From Sphingomonadales bacterium EhC05 (GTDB lineage Bacteria > Pseudomonadota > Alphaproteobacteria > Sphingomonadales > Sphingomonadaceae), in NCBI GenBank assembly GCA_001650955.1, contig LXYP01000020.1, forward strand, positions 1-64,000: 64,000 nt of DNA. The letters run 5' to 3'. A program made the position numbers and the translations under genes. Of the stretch, positions 52,929 through 62,332 are shown piece after piece (position 1 is the first letter of the stretch; each line of letters opens with the position of its first letter). The notes below the pieces were generated by a model. That model was not told where the DNA came from. It saw only the letters and a list, made by a program, of their open reading frames with translations, and did no database searches.

Positions 52929-54353
52929 ATGAGTGAAGACAAATCCTATTATTTTTGTGGCATTGGCGGGTCGGGCATGTTGCCGCTGGCGATGATCGTC
53001 CGTGCCACGGGTGCGCAGGTATCCGGGTCTGACCGCGCGCTCGATCAGGGTCGCCTCGCCGATAAATTTGGCTGGCTCGAGGACAAGGAAATTGGCCTGT
53101 TTCCGCAAGACGGCAGCGGTCTGACCAGCGGCGACCAGATACTTGTGGCCTCTGCCGCGATCGAAGATAGCGTCCCAGATGTAGCCAAGGCCAATGCGCT
53201 CGGCTGCGCCCGGATGACGCGCGCCGAACTGCTTGCTGAATATTTCAACCGGACCGTCCGCAATATTGCGATTGGCGGGACCAGCGGAAAATCGACGGTG
53301 ACCGGAATGATCGGCTGGATATTGACGGAAGCAGCGCTTGATCCGACGATCATGAACGGTGCGGTGATGAAGAATTTCGTCGCAGCAGATGCGCCATTTG
53401 CAAGTTCCCGCGTGGGCGAAAGCGATATCATCGTTAGCGAAGTGGATGAAAGCGACGGATCGATCGCGCTATTCGATGCCGAGATTGCGCTGCTCAACAA
53501 TGTCAGTCTCGATCACAAAAGTCTTGAAGAGCTGCGGCAGCTATTTGGCGATTTTCTAAGCAAGGCCAAATGCGCTATCTGGAATGCGGATGACCCGGAA
53601 AGCCGGGCATTGGTCGATCAGCTGTCGCTCGCCAAGGCGACAAGTTTCGGTTTTTCGGAACAGGCGGATATTCGCGCCATGGATATCGAGCTCCAGCCCC
53701 TGAGTAGTCAATTTACGATCGTCGCGGGCGAAGACCAATTCCCGGTCGAGATGAAAATCCCGGGCCGCCACAACATCGCCAATGGCCTGGCCGCGATTGC
53801 CGCGGCGCGCGCGGTCGGTGTCCCGATCATGACCAGCGTGGCCGCTCTGGCCAATTTCACTGGCCTGGCACGGCGCTTTGACATTGTCGGTTCCGCCAAT
53901 GGCATCAGCGTCATTGACGATTTCGGCCATAACCCGGACAAGATTGCCGCGACATTGCAAACGCTCAAGGCCTTTCCCGGCCGGATCATCGCTTTCTTCC
54001 AGCCGCATGGCTATGGCCCGATTCGCAAAATGGGTGCGGAACTGGCGGATGTATTCGCGGATATTCTGGACCGTGATGACCGTGTCATTCTGTGTGACCC
54101 GGTCTATTTTGGCGGAACCGTCGATCGCAGCATTGGCAGTCAGAATATCATCGAGGCGATCACCGCGCGCGGCGGGATTGCGGAGCATCTCCCGGAACGG
54201 GAAGTTTGCGGGGCGCGGATCGTGAATATCGCCCGGCCCGGCGACCGGATCATCATCATGGGCGCGCGTGACGACACATTGCACAGTTTCGCTCAAGATT
54301 TGCTACGCGAAATCGAACAACGTGATTTTGTCGAGACGGAGCGTCCCGCCTAG
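52929..54353 (+). CDS. mpl: Mpl-like UDP-MurNAc peptide ligase
   Basis: The 474-residue Mur-ligase-family protein has an N-terminal YFCGIGGSGMLPLA, the ATP loop IGGTSGKSTVTGM, EVDESDGSIALF, LLNNVSLDHKSLEEL and a C-terminal VIDDFGHNPDKIAATL. Mpl joins recycled tripeptide to UDP-MurNAc. MurC is the closest alternative, but MurC normally lies in the dcw cluster and this gene is next to an LD-carboxypeptidase that produces the tripeptide substrate. The length fits either. It converges on cysQ with a four-base overlap. Confidence 0.8.
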   Translation: MSEDKSYYFCGIGGSGMLPLAMIVRATGAQVSGSDRALDQGRLADKFGWLEDKEIGLFPQDGSGLTSGDQILVASAAIEDSVPDVAKANALGCARMTRAELLAEYFNRTVRNIAIGGTSGKSTVTGMIGWILTEAALDPTIMNGAVMKNFVAADAPFASSRVGESDIIVSEVDESDGSIALFDAEIALLNNVSLDHKSLEELRQLFGDFLSKAKCAIWNADDPESRALVDQLSLAKATSFGFSEQADIRAMDIELQPLSSQFTIVAGEDQFPVEMKIPGRHNIANGLAAIAAARAVGVPIMTSVAALANFTGLARRFDIVGSANGISVIDDFGHNPDKIAATLQTLKAFPGRIIAFFQPHGYGPIRKMGAELADVFADILDRDDRVILCDPVYFGGTVDRSIGSQNIIEAITARGGIAEHLPEREVCGARIVNIARPGDRIIIMGARDDTLHSFAQDLLREIEQRDFVETERPA

Positions 54354-55087
54354 CCGTTCGCCGCGTTGGCAATCAAATCGAGAATCATGTCGGCCTGCTC
54401 GCGATGGCAAATCAGCAGATCGGGGAGATAGGTGTCGCGGCTATTGTAGCGCAGTGCGCTGCCGTCAATCCGGCTGCAAAACAGGCCATGGGCTTCGGCG
54501 ACGGCGACCGGCGCGCAATTGTCCCACTCATATTGGCCGCCGCTGTGGAGATAAATATCGGCTTCTCCGCGGACCACGGCCATCGCTTTGGCGCCGGCCG
54601 AGCCCATCGGGATCAGTTCGGCGTCGAGCTTTTCTGCAACCATCAGCGCTTCTTTGGCTGGTCGTGAGCGGCTGACCACCAGTCGCGCTTTTGCAGCGCA
54701 GCTGGGCGGGGCAATCGGCTGGTCGCTGCGCAAGGTCAGTTGCAGAGCGGGCAGGTCCACCGCACCAATGGCTGCGCGGCCGTCAATCGCCAGTGCGACA
54801 TGGACTGCCCAATCATCACGACCTTCGCCATATTCGCGGGTGCCATCGACCGGGTCGATGATCCAGACCCGCTCTTTGGCGAGGCGCGCGTCGGTGTCCT
54901 TGCTTTCTTCCGAGAGCAGGCCATCATTAGGACGCGATTCGGCGAGCGCGGCGACCAGCAATTCATTGGCGGCACGATCTCCCGCATCGCCAAGTTGCTT
55001 GCCGGACAGGCTGGATTCGCTGCGCAGCTTTATCAGCAGTTTTCCGGCTTTTTCGGCGAGATCGGCTGCCAATTCGGCGTCGGTCAT
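54350..55087 (-). CDS. cysQ: 3'(2'),5'-bisphosphate nucleotidase CysQ
   Basis: The 245-residue inositol-monophosphatase-superfamily enzyme has LLSEESKD, the metal-binding [19 protein letters not shown] and a C-terminal [19 protein letters not shown]. It removes phosphate from PAP, the product of PAPS-using reactions, and so sustains sulfate assimilation. Its start overlaps the cysNC stop (ATGA), and position at the end of a cysD-cysNC operon supports the assignment over inositol phosphatase. Confidence 0.92.
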   Translation of the reverse strand: MTDAELAADLAEKAGKLLIKLRSESSLSGKQLGDAGDRAANELLVAALAESRPNDGLLSEESKDTDARLAKERVWIIDPVDGTREYGEGRDDWAVHVALAIDGRAAIGAVDLPALQLTLRSDQPIAPPSCAAKARLVVSRSRPAKEALMVAEKLDAELIPMGSAGAKAMAVVRGEADIYLHSGGQYEWDNCAPVAVAEAHGLFCSRIDGSALRYNSRDTYLPDLLICHREQADMILDLIANAANG

Positions 55088-57009
55088 ATCGTGTAGGACC
55101 AGCTGCCGACGATCGTATCAACGATAAGCTCTGCCGCTTCTTCGGGGCTCAAATTTGTCGTGTCGATCCGCATTTCAGGATTTTTGGGCACCTCATAGTC
55201 GCTATCAATACCGGTGAAGTTCTTCAGTTCGCCTGCCCTGGCTTTCTTGTAAAGGCCTTTTACATCGCGTTCTTCCGCAACGGCCAAGGGGGTATCGACA
55301 AATATCTCAACAAATTCGTCCGGTCCGACCATTGATCGCACCAGATCACGCTCGGCGCGGAAAGGCGAGATAAAGGCGGTCAGGACAATCAGGCCCGCAT
55401 CGGTCATCAATTTCGCCACTTCCCCGATCCGCCGGATATTCTCGACCCGGTCGGCGTCGGTAAATCCGAGATCCTTGTTGAGGCCGTGCCGGACATTGTC
55501 GCCGTCGAGCAGGAAACTATGTTTGCCGAGCGCAAAAAGCCGCTTTTCGACCATATTGGCGATGGTTGATTTGCCCGAGCCTGACAGGCCGGTGAACCAC
55601 ACGATTTTCGGGGCCTGGCCTTTTTGCTGGGCGTGAGCGGCGCGATCAATATCGACATCCTGCCAGTGGACATTCTGGGACCGGCGCAGGGCAAAGTGGA
55701 GCGTGCCGGCGGCAACCGTGCGGTTGGTCATCTTGTCGATCAGAATATATCCGCCCAAATCCCGGCTGTCGGTGTAGGATTCAAACACGATCGGACGGTC
55801 GGTGGAGAGCTCTGCCACACCAATATCGTTCAAATTCAATGTCTTGGTGGCAAGCTGTGCCAGATTGTTTATATTGATCTGATATTTCGGCGACTGGATG
55901 CTGGCGCTCACCATCTGGGTCCCGATCTTCATCCAATAGCTCCGGCCGGGCAGCAGTTCGTCTTCGTCCATCCAGACGATCGTCGACTCAAACTGGTCGG
56001 CGACCTGCGGCGGGTCATCGGCGGTGACGATGACGTCGCCGCGCGAGCAATCAATTTCTTCGTCGAAAGTCAGGGTCACAGATTGGCCAGCGACCGCTTG
56101 GTCGAGATTTCCGTCCATCGTCACGATCTTGCGGATGCGGCTGGTCTTGCCCGAGGGCAGCACTCGAATCGCGTCACCCGGCTTGACGATGCCAGCGGAT
56201 ATCTGGCCGCTGAAGCCGCGGAAATCGAGATTGGGCCGGTTGACCCATTGCACTGGCATCCGGAACGGTTTCGACTGGTTTGCGGTGACCGAAACCTCGA
56301 CATCTTCGAGATGCTGGACCAATGTCGGGCCGTCATACCAGGGCATATTGTCGGATCTGTTGGTGATATTGTCGCCAGCGAGTCCGGATATCGGAATCGC
56401 GACAAAGCTCTCGATGCCGATCTCGTCGGCAAAAGCGCTATAGTCCGACACGATCTGGTCAAAAATGCCCTGATCATAGCCGGCGAGATCCATCTTGTTC
56501 ACCGCCAGCACGATATTCTTGATGCCGATGAGATTGGCGAGATAGCTATGGCGCCGGGTCTGGGTCAATATGCCCAAACGCGCATCGATCAGGATGACGG
56601 CGAGATCGGCGGTGGAGGCACCGGTGACCATATTGCGGGTATATTGTTCGTGCCCCGGCGTGTCCGCAACAATGAATTTGCGTTTTTCGGTCGCGAAGAA
56701 ACGATAGGCGACGTCAATCGTAATCCCCTGTTCGCGCTCTGCCGCCAGTCCGTCGACCAGCAGGGCAAAATCAATCTCCTGGCCCTGGGTTCCGACTTTC
56801 TTGCTATCCGCCTCCAAGGCCTCCAGCTGATCTTCAAAGATCATCTGTGAATCATAGAGCAGACGGCCGATCAGGGTCGATTTGCCATCATCAACTGATC
56901 CGCAGGTGATGAAGCGCAGCATGGATTTGTGCTGATGCGCCTCGAGATAGGCATCAATATCCTCGGCAATCAATGCTTCGGTTTTGTAAATCACTTGAGG
57001 AATATCCAT
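55084..57009 (-). CDS. cysNC: Bifunctional sulfate adenylyltransferase GTPase/APS kinase
   Basis: The 641-residue fusion has an N-terminal CysN with the EF-Tu-like GTPase motifs [14 protein letters not shown] (residues 37-50), [12 protein letters not shown] and NKMD. Beta-barrel domains follow, then a C-terminal APS kinase domain with [18 protein letters not shown] at about residue 470, [15 protein letters not shown] and [22 protein letters not shown]. It activates sulfate to APS with CysD and phosphorylates it to PAPS. Its ATG overlaps the cysD stop by one base (TGATG). cysQ follows with a four-base overlap. Confidence 0.95.
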   Translation of the reverse strand: MDIPQVIYKTEALIAEDIDAYLEAHQHKSMLRFITCGSVDDGKSTLIGRLLYDSQMIFEDQLEALEADSKKVGTQGQEIDFALLVDGLAAEREQGITIDVAYRFFATEKRKFIVADTPGHEQYTRNMVTGASTADLAVILIDARLGILTQTRRHSYLANLIGIKNIVLAVNKMDLAGYDQGIFDQIVSDYSAFADEIGIESFVAIPISGLAGDNITNRSDNMPWYDGPTLVQHLEDVEVSVTANQSKPFRMPVQWVNRPNLDFRGFSGQISAGIVKPGDAIRVLPSGKTSRIRKIVTMDGNLDQAVAGQSVTLTFDEEIDCSRGDVIVTADDPPQVADQFESTIVWMDEDELLPGRSYWMKIGTQMVSASIQSPKYQININNLAQLATKTLNLNDIGVAELSTDRPIVFESYTDSRDLGGYILIDKMTNRTVAAGTLHFALRRSQNVHWQDVDIDRAAHAQQKGQAPKIVWFTGLSGSGKSTIANMVEKRLFALGKHSFLLDGDNVRHGLNKDLGFTDADRVENIRRIGEVAKLMTDAGLIVLTAFISPFRAERDLVRSMVGPDEFVEIFVDTPLAVAEERDVKGLYKKARAGELKNFTGIDSDYEVPKNPEMRIDTTNLSPEEAAELIVDTIVGSWSYTI

Positions 57010-57908
57010 CAGAAATAGCCCTCCTGTTTCTTTTTCTCCATCGAAGCGGTCAGATCATGGTCGACCGCTCTGCCCTGACGTTCAGAGGTCGTCGCCAGCA
57101 GCATTTCCTTGATAATCTCCGGCAGCGTTTCCGCATCACTTTCCACGGCGCCGGTGAGCGGGTAGCATCCGAGCGTTCGGAACCGGACGATCTTTTCAAC
57201 CGGCTGCTCGCCTTCTTCGAAGCGAAAGCGCTTATCATCGGCGACAATCAGCAATCCGTCCCGTTCGACCGTCGGGCGCCGGGAAGAATAATAGAGCGGC
57301 ACGATATCGATCTTCTCAAGATGGATATATTGCCAGATGTCGAGTTCGGTCCAGTTGCTCAGCGGAAAGACCCGAATGCTCTCCTCCTTGGCCTTGCGCA
57401 TATTATAGAGTTTCCACAATTCGGGCCGCTGGTTTTTGGGATCCCAGCGATGGCTCGCCGAACGGAAAGAGAAAATCCGTTCCTTCGCCCGGCTTTTCTC
57501 TTCGTCACGCCGCCCGCCGCCGAAGGCCGCGTCAAAGCCATGTTCGGTGAGCGCTTGTTTGAGCGGATCGATCAACATCATCTGCGAATAGACGCCAGCG
57601 CCGGCATCAAACGGATTCACGCCGCTGTCGGCCGCTTCCTGATTATGCTGGACGATCAGATCAAGGCCATATTCCTTCACCGTCTTGTCGCGATGCGCCA
57701 GAACATCCTGAAAATCCCAACCGGATGCGATATGCAGCATCGGAAAAGGGGGCGGGGCGGGATAGAAGGCCTTTCGGGCCAGATGCAACATCACGGCACT
57801 GTCCTTGCCGACGCTATAGAGCATGACCGGCTTCGCAGCTTCGGCGACAACCTCCCGCATGATATGGATCGCCTCGGATTCGAGCCGCTGAAGATGGGTG
57901 AGATTCAT
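57009..57908 (-). CDS. cysD: Sulfate adenylyltransferase subunit 2
   Basis: The 299-residue PAPS-reductase-like ATP pyrophosphatase has [23 protein letters not shown] (PP-loop SxGKDS), [29 protein letters not shown] and [14 protein letters not shown]. With CysN it makes APS from sulfate and ATP. The frame is open to 57947, but the ATG at 57908 gives the standard N terminus [20 protein letters not shown]. It is the first gene of the operon. Confidence 0.95.
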   Translation of the reverse strand: MNLTHLQRLESEAIHIMREVVAEAAKPVMLYSVGKDSAVMLHLARKAFYPAPPPFPMLHIASGWDFQDVLAHRDKTVKEYGLDLIVQHNQEAADSGVNPFDAGAGVYSQMMLIDPLKQALTEHGFDAAFGGGRRDEEKSRAKERIFSFRSASHRWDPKNQRPELWKLYNMRKAKEESIRVFPLSNWTELDIWQYIHLEKIDIVPLYYSSRRPTVERDGLLIVADDKRFRFEEGEQPVEKIVRFRTLGCYPLTGAVESDAETLPEIIKEMLLATTSERQGRAVDHDLTASMEKKKQEGYF

Positions 57909-58286
57909 ATGTTTCCTAATCACATTTCGGCGCGATGGTGGCCGCATATATAAAAACCGGATGTCCGATCCGACATGATTTCTGAAGCATTAGCATTTCA
58001 ATATATCAACCGCAGCACAATTATCCTTGCGGTGTTGAAAGTTTTATGTTGTCCACAAACAGCCTGCAGCAGCCCGGTCTGGCCGGAAACATCGGGACTG
58101 GCAAAACCTGGCCTCTGGCCGAAGCGCGGATCCGGTCGCAGGCAAGTCTGGCGAGGATATTCAAAATTACTTGGGTATCGGTATCGAAATGTGGCAAGCG
58201 ATCCAGCGACAGTTGATCGACGATATCCGCGCTGGGCCTGTTCGCAAAGACCAGTGCGCCGGGACTATCTATGAAGGAACCAACCA
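57909..58286. other. Intergenic region with possible GntR-like remnant
   Basis: This is the divergent promoter region of cysD and the methyltransferase gene. A short plus-strand frame at 58189-58311 reads WQAIQRQLIDDIRAG, which resembles the first helix of a GntR/PhnF-type DNA-binding domain and then degenerates; the match is short. No riboswitch was recognised. Confidence 0.35.
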
Positions 58287-58943
58287 TTGGCAGATTTTGA
58301 GAGGGTCATAGGCAAGAAGCCCGGTCCTCTCGATCCGGCCTGGCTCGCCGAACAATCGGGCTCCTATGACAGGACCCACCTCGACGTCGGCACCGGCAGC
58401 GGCGAGTTTATTTTCGATCTTGCTGGTGAGACGCCCGACCTTCTCGCCATCGGTCTCGATCCTGTGTCGGAGAATATGGCAACGATTTCGCGCAAAGCGT
58501 CGGCCAGCGTGAAGAAGGGCGGGATGCCCAATGCGCTTTTCGTCAGAGGTGCAGCCGAAGCCTTGCCCGGCCCGTTTGCGGCACTGGCGGATGAAATTTC
58601 GATCAACTATCCTTGGGGGTCCTTGATGCGGATCATTGCCAAGCCCGACGTCGAGCAGCTGCGCAAGATTATCGCTTGTGGCAAGCCGGGGACCAAGCTC
58701 TCAATCTATCTCAACTATGATGTCCTCAAAAATCGCGACTATCTCGACCGGATGGGTTTCGAGGATCTGATCGACCCGCTCGACAATCCGGACTTTGATT
58801 CCGATTGCCAGCAAGCGGGACTCGCTCCAGTCACGCATCGGGTGATGGCGGGTGATCCACCGTTTCGGTCGAAATGGGGGCGCCAGTTGATTCGGGGATC
58901 AGGACGCCAGACTCTGATCGTCGAAAGTCATATCCTGCCTTAG
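58287..58943 (+). CDS. KamB/NpmA-like 16S rRNA (A1408-N1) methyltransferase homologue
   Basis: The 218-residue class I SAM methyltransferase has DVGTGSGEFIFDLA (residues 33-46; GxGxG SAM site), AIGLDPVSENMATISRKA (motif II), a GGMPNALFVRGAAEALPG stretch, NYPWGSLMRII (W110) and a C-terminal SKWGRQLIRGSGR (W197, R207). In NpmA two tryptophans in the same contexts, FPWGTLL and SLWAKRLAFGR, clamp the flipped A1408, and both are present here. Such enzymes methylate the 30S decoding site and can confer kanamycin and apramycin resistance. The start is TTG with GAAGGA eight bases upstream. It is convergent with the DUF371-RsmI-like gene, 32 bases apart. Activity and resistance are inferred, not shown. 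Confidence 0.82.
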   Translation: MADFERVIGKKPGPLDPAWLAEQSGSYDRTHLDVGTGSGEFIFDLAGETPDLLAIGLDPVSENMATISRKASASVKKGGMPNALFVRGAAEALPGPFAALADEISINYPWGSLMRIIAKPDVEQLRKIIACGKPGTKLSIYLNYDVLKNRDYLDRMGFEDLIDPLDNPDFDSDCQQAGLAPVTHRVMAGDPPFRSKWGRQLIRGSGRQTLIVESHILP

Positions 58944-58975
58944 TCTACAGATGATCGCAGCGCGCGAGCCGATAT

Positions 58976-60244
58976 TCAGTCTTTCAGTGTCAGGATCGCG
59001 TTGAACATATCGCGTTTGGGCGCGCCGGTGGCCTCGGCCATCGCCGCTGCGACAATTTTTGTCGCCACGCCATTGGCCAGGAGGCTTTTCGCCACATTTC
59101 TCAATTCGCCGGTCAAGCTCCGGTTAATTGCGATTTCGCCCGGACCAATGACAATCGCAAATTCACCTCTCACGGCATCGCGAGTCTGCAACAAGGCGGC
59201 CAGTTCATGGGCGGTGCCGCGCAAAAATTCCTCACCGGGTTTGGTCATGTTGCGGCAAAGGGCGAGCGGCCGGTTCCCGAGCTGTCCGGCAATGGCTTCG
59301 AGACTTTTGATCATGCGATGCGGCGCCTCGAAGACCACACATGTATAATCAGCCTCTTTGATCTGGGCGATCCGGCTTGCGCGTTCGCCGGTTTTGCGGG
59401 GCAAGAAACCGAGAAAGCGATAGTCGTTGGTTGGCAGTCCCGACACGCTGAGCGCGGCGGTGACGGCATCAGGCCCAGGCAAAGGGATGACCAGATGCCC
59501 TGCGGCGGCGGCGGCTCTGACAATTGGGAAGCCCGGGTCGGACACTAGTGGCGTGCCGGCATCGGAGACCAGCGCGATCTTGCTGCCATTGGCCAGACGT
59601 TCCAATATTTCGGGCACGCGCTCTTGTTCGTTGTGATTGTGGAACGAGATATAGTCCGCCCGCAAACGGCCCAGCATCGCGCGCGTGGTGCGCGTATCTT
59701 CCGCAAGGATGATATCGACACTTGCGAGCGTCGCCCGCGCCCGCGGCGAAAGATCGTCGCGATTACCAATCGGCATTGCGACGATGAACAGGCAGCCGAC
59801 CAGCTCGTCGGTGTGAGCCGCGAGAGGGCTCAAGGTCATCGCCAGCTCCGCCCCTGGCGCCCGCAGCGCATCGATGAGCTCGCGGTCGAGCGCGGCGGCG
59901 CCCTTATTTGCCCCGATGCACAGGCTATTATGCTGCGGTTCCCCATGGGTGCGAATGATCAGTGGATCACTTGCAATATATAAGGGGTTCATCATCGCAT
60001 GAACCGTGTCGGTCGCCGTCCCGCATTGCAGTTCGATTTTTACCGATCCCCGAAGCTGCAGCAAGTGCTCGGTCTGCGGTTCCGTCGCGACCCCGATGAT
60101 GCAGGTACCACCGTCGGACAGTTCGGAATCCGTGACCAGCTCGAAGGTTTTCTTATGCGTCCCCTTGATATTGGCATGGCCCTTTGCGGTCAATGTGACT
60201 GTTGCGGGCGGGATTTTCGTCGCGGAGCTATGGGGGCTTTTCAT
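58976..60244 (-). CDS. DUF371-like domain fused to RsmI-like 16S rRNA methyltransferase
   Basis: The 422-residue protein has two domains. Residues 152-420 are a tetrapyrrole-methylase-fold RsmI domain: LFIVAMPIGNRDDLS (usually VATPIGN), DIILAEDTRTTRAML, ISFHNHNEQ, VSDAGTPLVSDPGF, PLPGPDAVTAALSVSGLP and EAPHRMIKSL. RsmI 2'-O-methylates C1402 of 16S rRNA. Residues 12-140 resemble DUF371, a family known mainly from archaea: AKGHANIKGTHKKTFE, GGTCIIGVA and NKGAAALDRELIDAL. Standard RsmI is about 280 residues and has no such extension. Canonical neighbours (lpoA-like, yraN, gshB) are absent, so it may be a second rsmI. It faces an A1408 methyltransferase homologue. Confidence 0.8.
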   Translation of the reverse strand: MKSPHSSATKIPPATVTLTAKGHANIKGTHKKTFELVTDSELSDGGTCIIGVATEPQTEHLLQLRGSVKIELQCGTATDTVHAMMNPLYIASDPLIIRTHGEPQHNSLCIGANKGAAALDRELIDALRAPGAELAMTLSPLAAHTDELVGCLFIVAMPIGNRDDLSPRARATLASVDIILAEDTRTTRAMLGRLRADYISFHNHNEQERVPEILERLANGSKIALVSDAGTPLVSDPGFPIVRAAAAAGHLVIPLPGPDAVTAALSVSGLPTNDYRFLGFLPRKTGERASRIAQIKEADYTCVVFEAPHRMIKSLEAIAGQLGNRPLALCRNMTKPGEEFLRGTAHELAALLQTRDAVRGEFAIVIGPGEIAINRSLTGELRNVAKSLLANGVATKIVAAAMAEATGAPKRDMFNAILTLKD

Positions 60245-60357
60245 GGGCGGCAGTTATGAACCGGTGGCTATGAAGTAACAAGCTTGGATCGCGGTTGAGA
60301 TTGGCAAATTTGCAATCGGGTCAAATTCTTGCTCAGAACCGCACCATCGCCACGGTG

Positions 60358-60774
60358 CTAAGGATCAATTGTCCGGCGTTCATCAAACCACTGCCGCATG
60401 AAGGCGGCCTGACAGCCGCTGAATCCAAATGTCCCGACGACCGAACAACTGCTCGGGCGGCCAACTCTCGCAGCATCATCATGTGACGCAACGACGGACG
60501 TCCAGCTTTGTTCGCCGGGTTCATTCTTCTCAATCTGCCGAAGCTCTTTGGGAATCCGGTATCGTTCTGATTCCGGTTGCTGTGCACAGACAACGATTTC
60601 ATCCGGGGCTGCTTCCGGACATTCATCCTCGCCATAGGTTACGAGCACGGATATTCTTTCCGGCGTATCAAGCTGTCCCGGCGTTTGCGCCGTAGCGCTG
60701 GAGCACCACAGACATGCGGCGAGGCTGACCAGAGTCGATTTTAACAATATGTGCGAAGAGGACATAGGCGACAC
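60358..60774 (-). CDS. Small secreted hypothetical protein
   Basis: The 138-residue protein has a signal peptide (SLAACLWCSSATAQ) and a motif DEIVVCAQQPESERYRIPKELRQ, followed by a C-terminal part with cysteines (SCSVVGTFGFSGCQ). The EIVVC...ERYRIP pattern recurs in small exported proteins of sphingomonads whose function is unknown. It is flanked by gaps of more than 100 bases and appears to be a single-gene unit. Disulfide formation in the periplasm is likely from the cysteine spacing. Confidence 0.65.
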   Translation of the reverse strand: MSPMSSSHILLKSTLVSLAACLWCSSATAQTPGQLDTPERISVLVTYGEDECPEAAPDEIVVCAQQPESERYRIPKELRQIEKNEPGEQSWTSVVASHDDAARVGRPSSCSVVGTFGFSGCQAAFMRQWFDERRTIDP

Positions 60775-60907
60775 CTTTCAACTTTGCCGTCGTTGCAACG
60801 GCCACCCACCATTTGAAGCATCATCGTGATATCGAGATGGATATTGCGATAGCCTGAATGAATGGTCTGGCTCGCGGTTTAGTCTTGAGATTTCGCAGTC
60901 GCTACGT

Positions 60908-62332
60908 TCAACTTCCACCCAGAGCCTGCCACAGCGCGATCCGCGCGCGCCGGGCGCGGCCTTCTGCGATCGCAACCTGCGTGCGTGTGTTGTTCAACAC
61001 GCGGCGGGAGTTGAGTACGTCGCGAAAGTCCGAAAGCCCGTTGCGATAGCGGATAGCGAGCAGATATTCTGCATCCCGATCAAATTCCCGTTGCCGCCGC
61101 AGGGCCTGGCCTTCGAGATCGATGGAACCTAGCTGTCCATAAGCGGTTTCTGCCTCCCCCAGAGCGGTGAAAACAGCATCGCGATAGGCGGCAAAGGCCT
61201 CGCGGGCATTGGCCTTGCTTTCGTCAATCTGCGTTTCGACCCGACCAAAATCGATCAACGGGCCCGCGATAGTCGTGCCGAGACTGCCAATCACCGCGTC
61301 GCTGCTGAACAGATCCCCCAGCGCAAAGCTCAGCAAGCCAAGGGCGCCAGACAATGTCAGCTTGGGATATCGTTCCGCGGCGGCGGCGGCAATATTGGCA
61401 TCTGCTGCGGCCAGTCGGGCTTCAGCGGCCGCGACATCAGGTCGCGCGCGGAGCAGGTCGGATGGCGCGGCGGCTGGTGGGCGAGGGGGGGCCACCGTTG
61501 TTGCTTTGGGTGCCAGCGATGCGATGACGGTTTGGGCATCACTGCCCGTCAGTGTCACGAGATTGCCAATCAGGATCGCACGTTCGCCCGGGAGGGCCGC
61601 CAAACGCGATCGGACATCGGCGACAAGGCTCTCGGCCTGGACTTGATCGAGTCCGGGAGAGATGCCGGCCTTTGCGCGACTGCCGGTCAACTGGGTCAGA
61701 TTTTGCGCGGCGGCGAGATCCTCTTCCAGCACGGCCGCCCGATTTTGCAAGGTGCGCCAATCGACCACATTGGCCGCAATTGCCGCGATCAGGCTCAGCC
61801 GAACCGCAGCGGCATCTGCTGTTGCAGCATTGAGCTGCAGTTGTGCAGCGCGAGCGCTAGCCCGCAAACCGCCAAAAATATCGGCATCCCAATTGGCTGT
61901 GATATTTCCGCCATAGCTCGTCTGGTTGCGATCGATGCTAATGCCCGCGGGCAAATTTCCCCCGAAGGCGGCAGGATTGGTCCGTGAGGTCGTAACGCCG
62001 GCATCCATACCAATGGTCGGCAAGCGATTGGCACCCGCCCGGCGGGCTTGCGCTTTTGCGGCATCTATCCGCGCCAGTGCGATCGCGAGAGTCGGGGCAT
62101 CTGCTTCTGCTGCGGAACGGAGCGATTGAAAGGCGGGGTCTGTTGTTGGCAATAATAGATCGAGATTGTCGCGATTTTCCGCAACCACATCAGCTGCCAG
62201 CGCATAAGCACCTGGCGGTGTGACCTGGGCGGGGTTGAGATGGGGATCTGACAAGTCCGTCGTCAAAGTTGAACAGCCAGCCGTGATCAGCGAAGCCGAG
62301 ACGAGACATATCATCCGGAAATGCCGCGTCAT
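60908..62332 (-). CDS. TolC/NodT-type outer-membrane efflux lipoprotein
   Basis: The 474-residue protein has a lipobox (SASLITAGC), two outer-membrane efflux repeats rich in alpha-helical heptads (AALARIDAAKAQARRAGANRLP; ARLAAADANIAAAAAERYPKLTLSGALG) and a conserved RARPDVAAAEARL. It forms the outer-membrane channel of a tripartite exporter. Its ATG overlaps the HlyD-type gene stop (ATGA at 62329-62332), so it is the last gene of an ABC ATPase, adaptor and channel operon. Confidence 0.92.
   Translation of the reverse strand: MTRHFRMICLVSASLITAGCSTLTTDLSDPHLNPAQVTPPGAYALAADVVAENRDNLDLLLPTTDPAFQSLRSAAEADAPTLAIALARIDAAKAQARRAGANRLPTIGMDAGVTTSRTNPAAFGGNLPAGISIDRNQTSYGGNITANWDADIFGGLRASARAAQLQLNAATADAAAVRLSLIAAIAANVVDWRTLQNRAAVLEEDLAAAQNLTQLTGSRAKAGISPGLDQVQAESLVADVRSRLAALPGERAILIGNLVTLTGSDAQTVIASLAPKATTVAPPRPPAAAPSDLLRARPDVAAAEARLAAADANIAAAAAERYPKLTLSGALGLLSFALGDLFSSDAVIGSLGTTIAGPLIDFGRVETQIDESKANAREAFAAYRDAVFTALGEAETAYGQLGSIDLEGQALRRQREFDRDAEYLLAIRYRNGLSDFRDVLNSRRVLNNTRTQVAIAEGRARRARIALWQALGGS

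Noticed and set aside
57975-58274. Plus-strand frame of 99 residues upstream of the methyltransferase
   Set aside because: No start signal or family features; composition looks like non-coding sequence.
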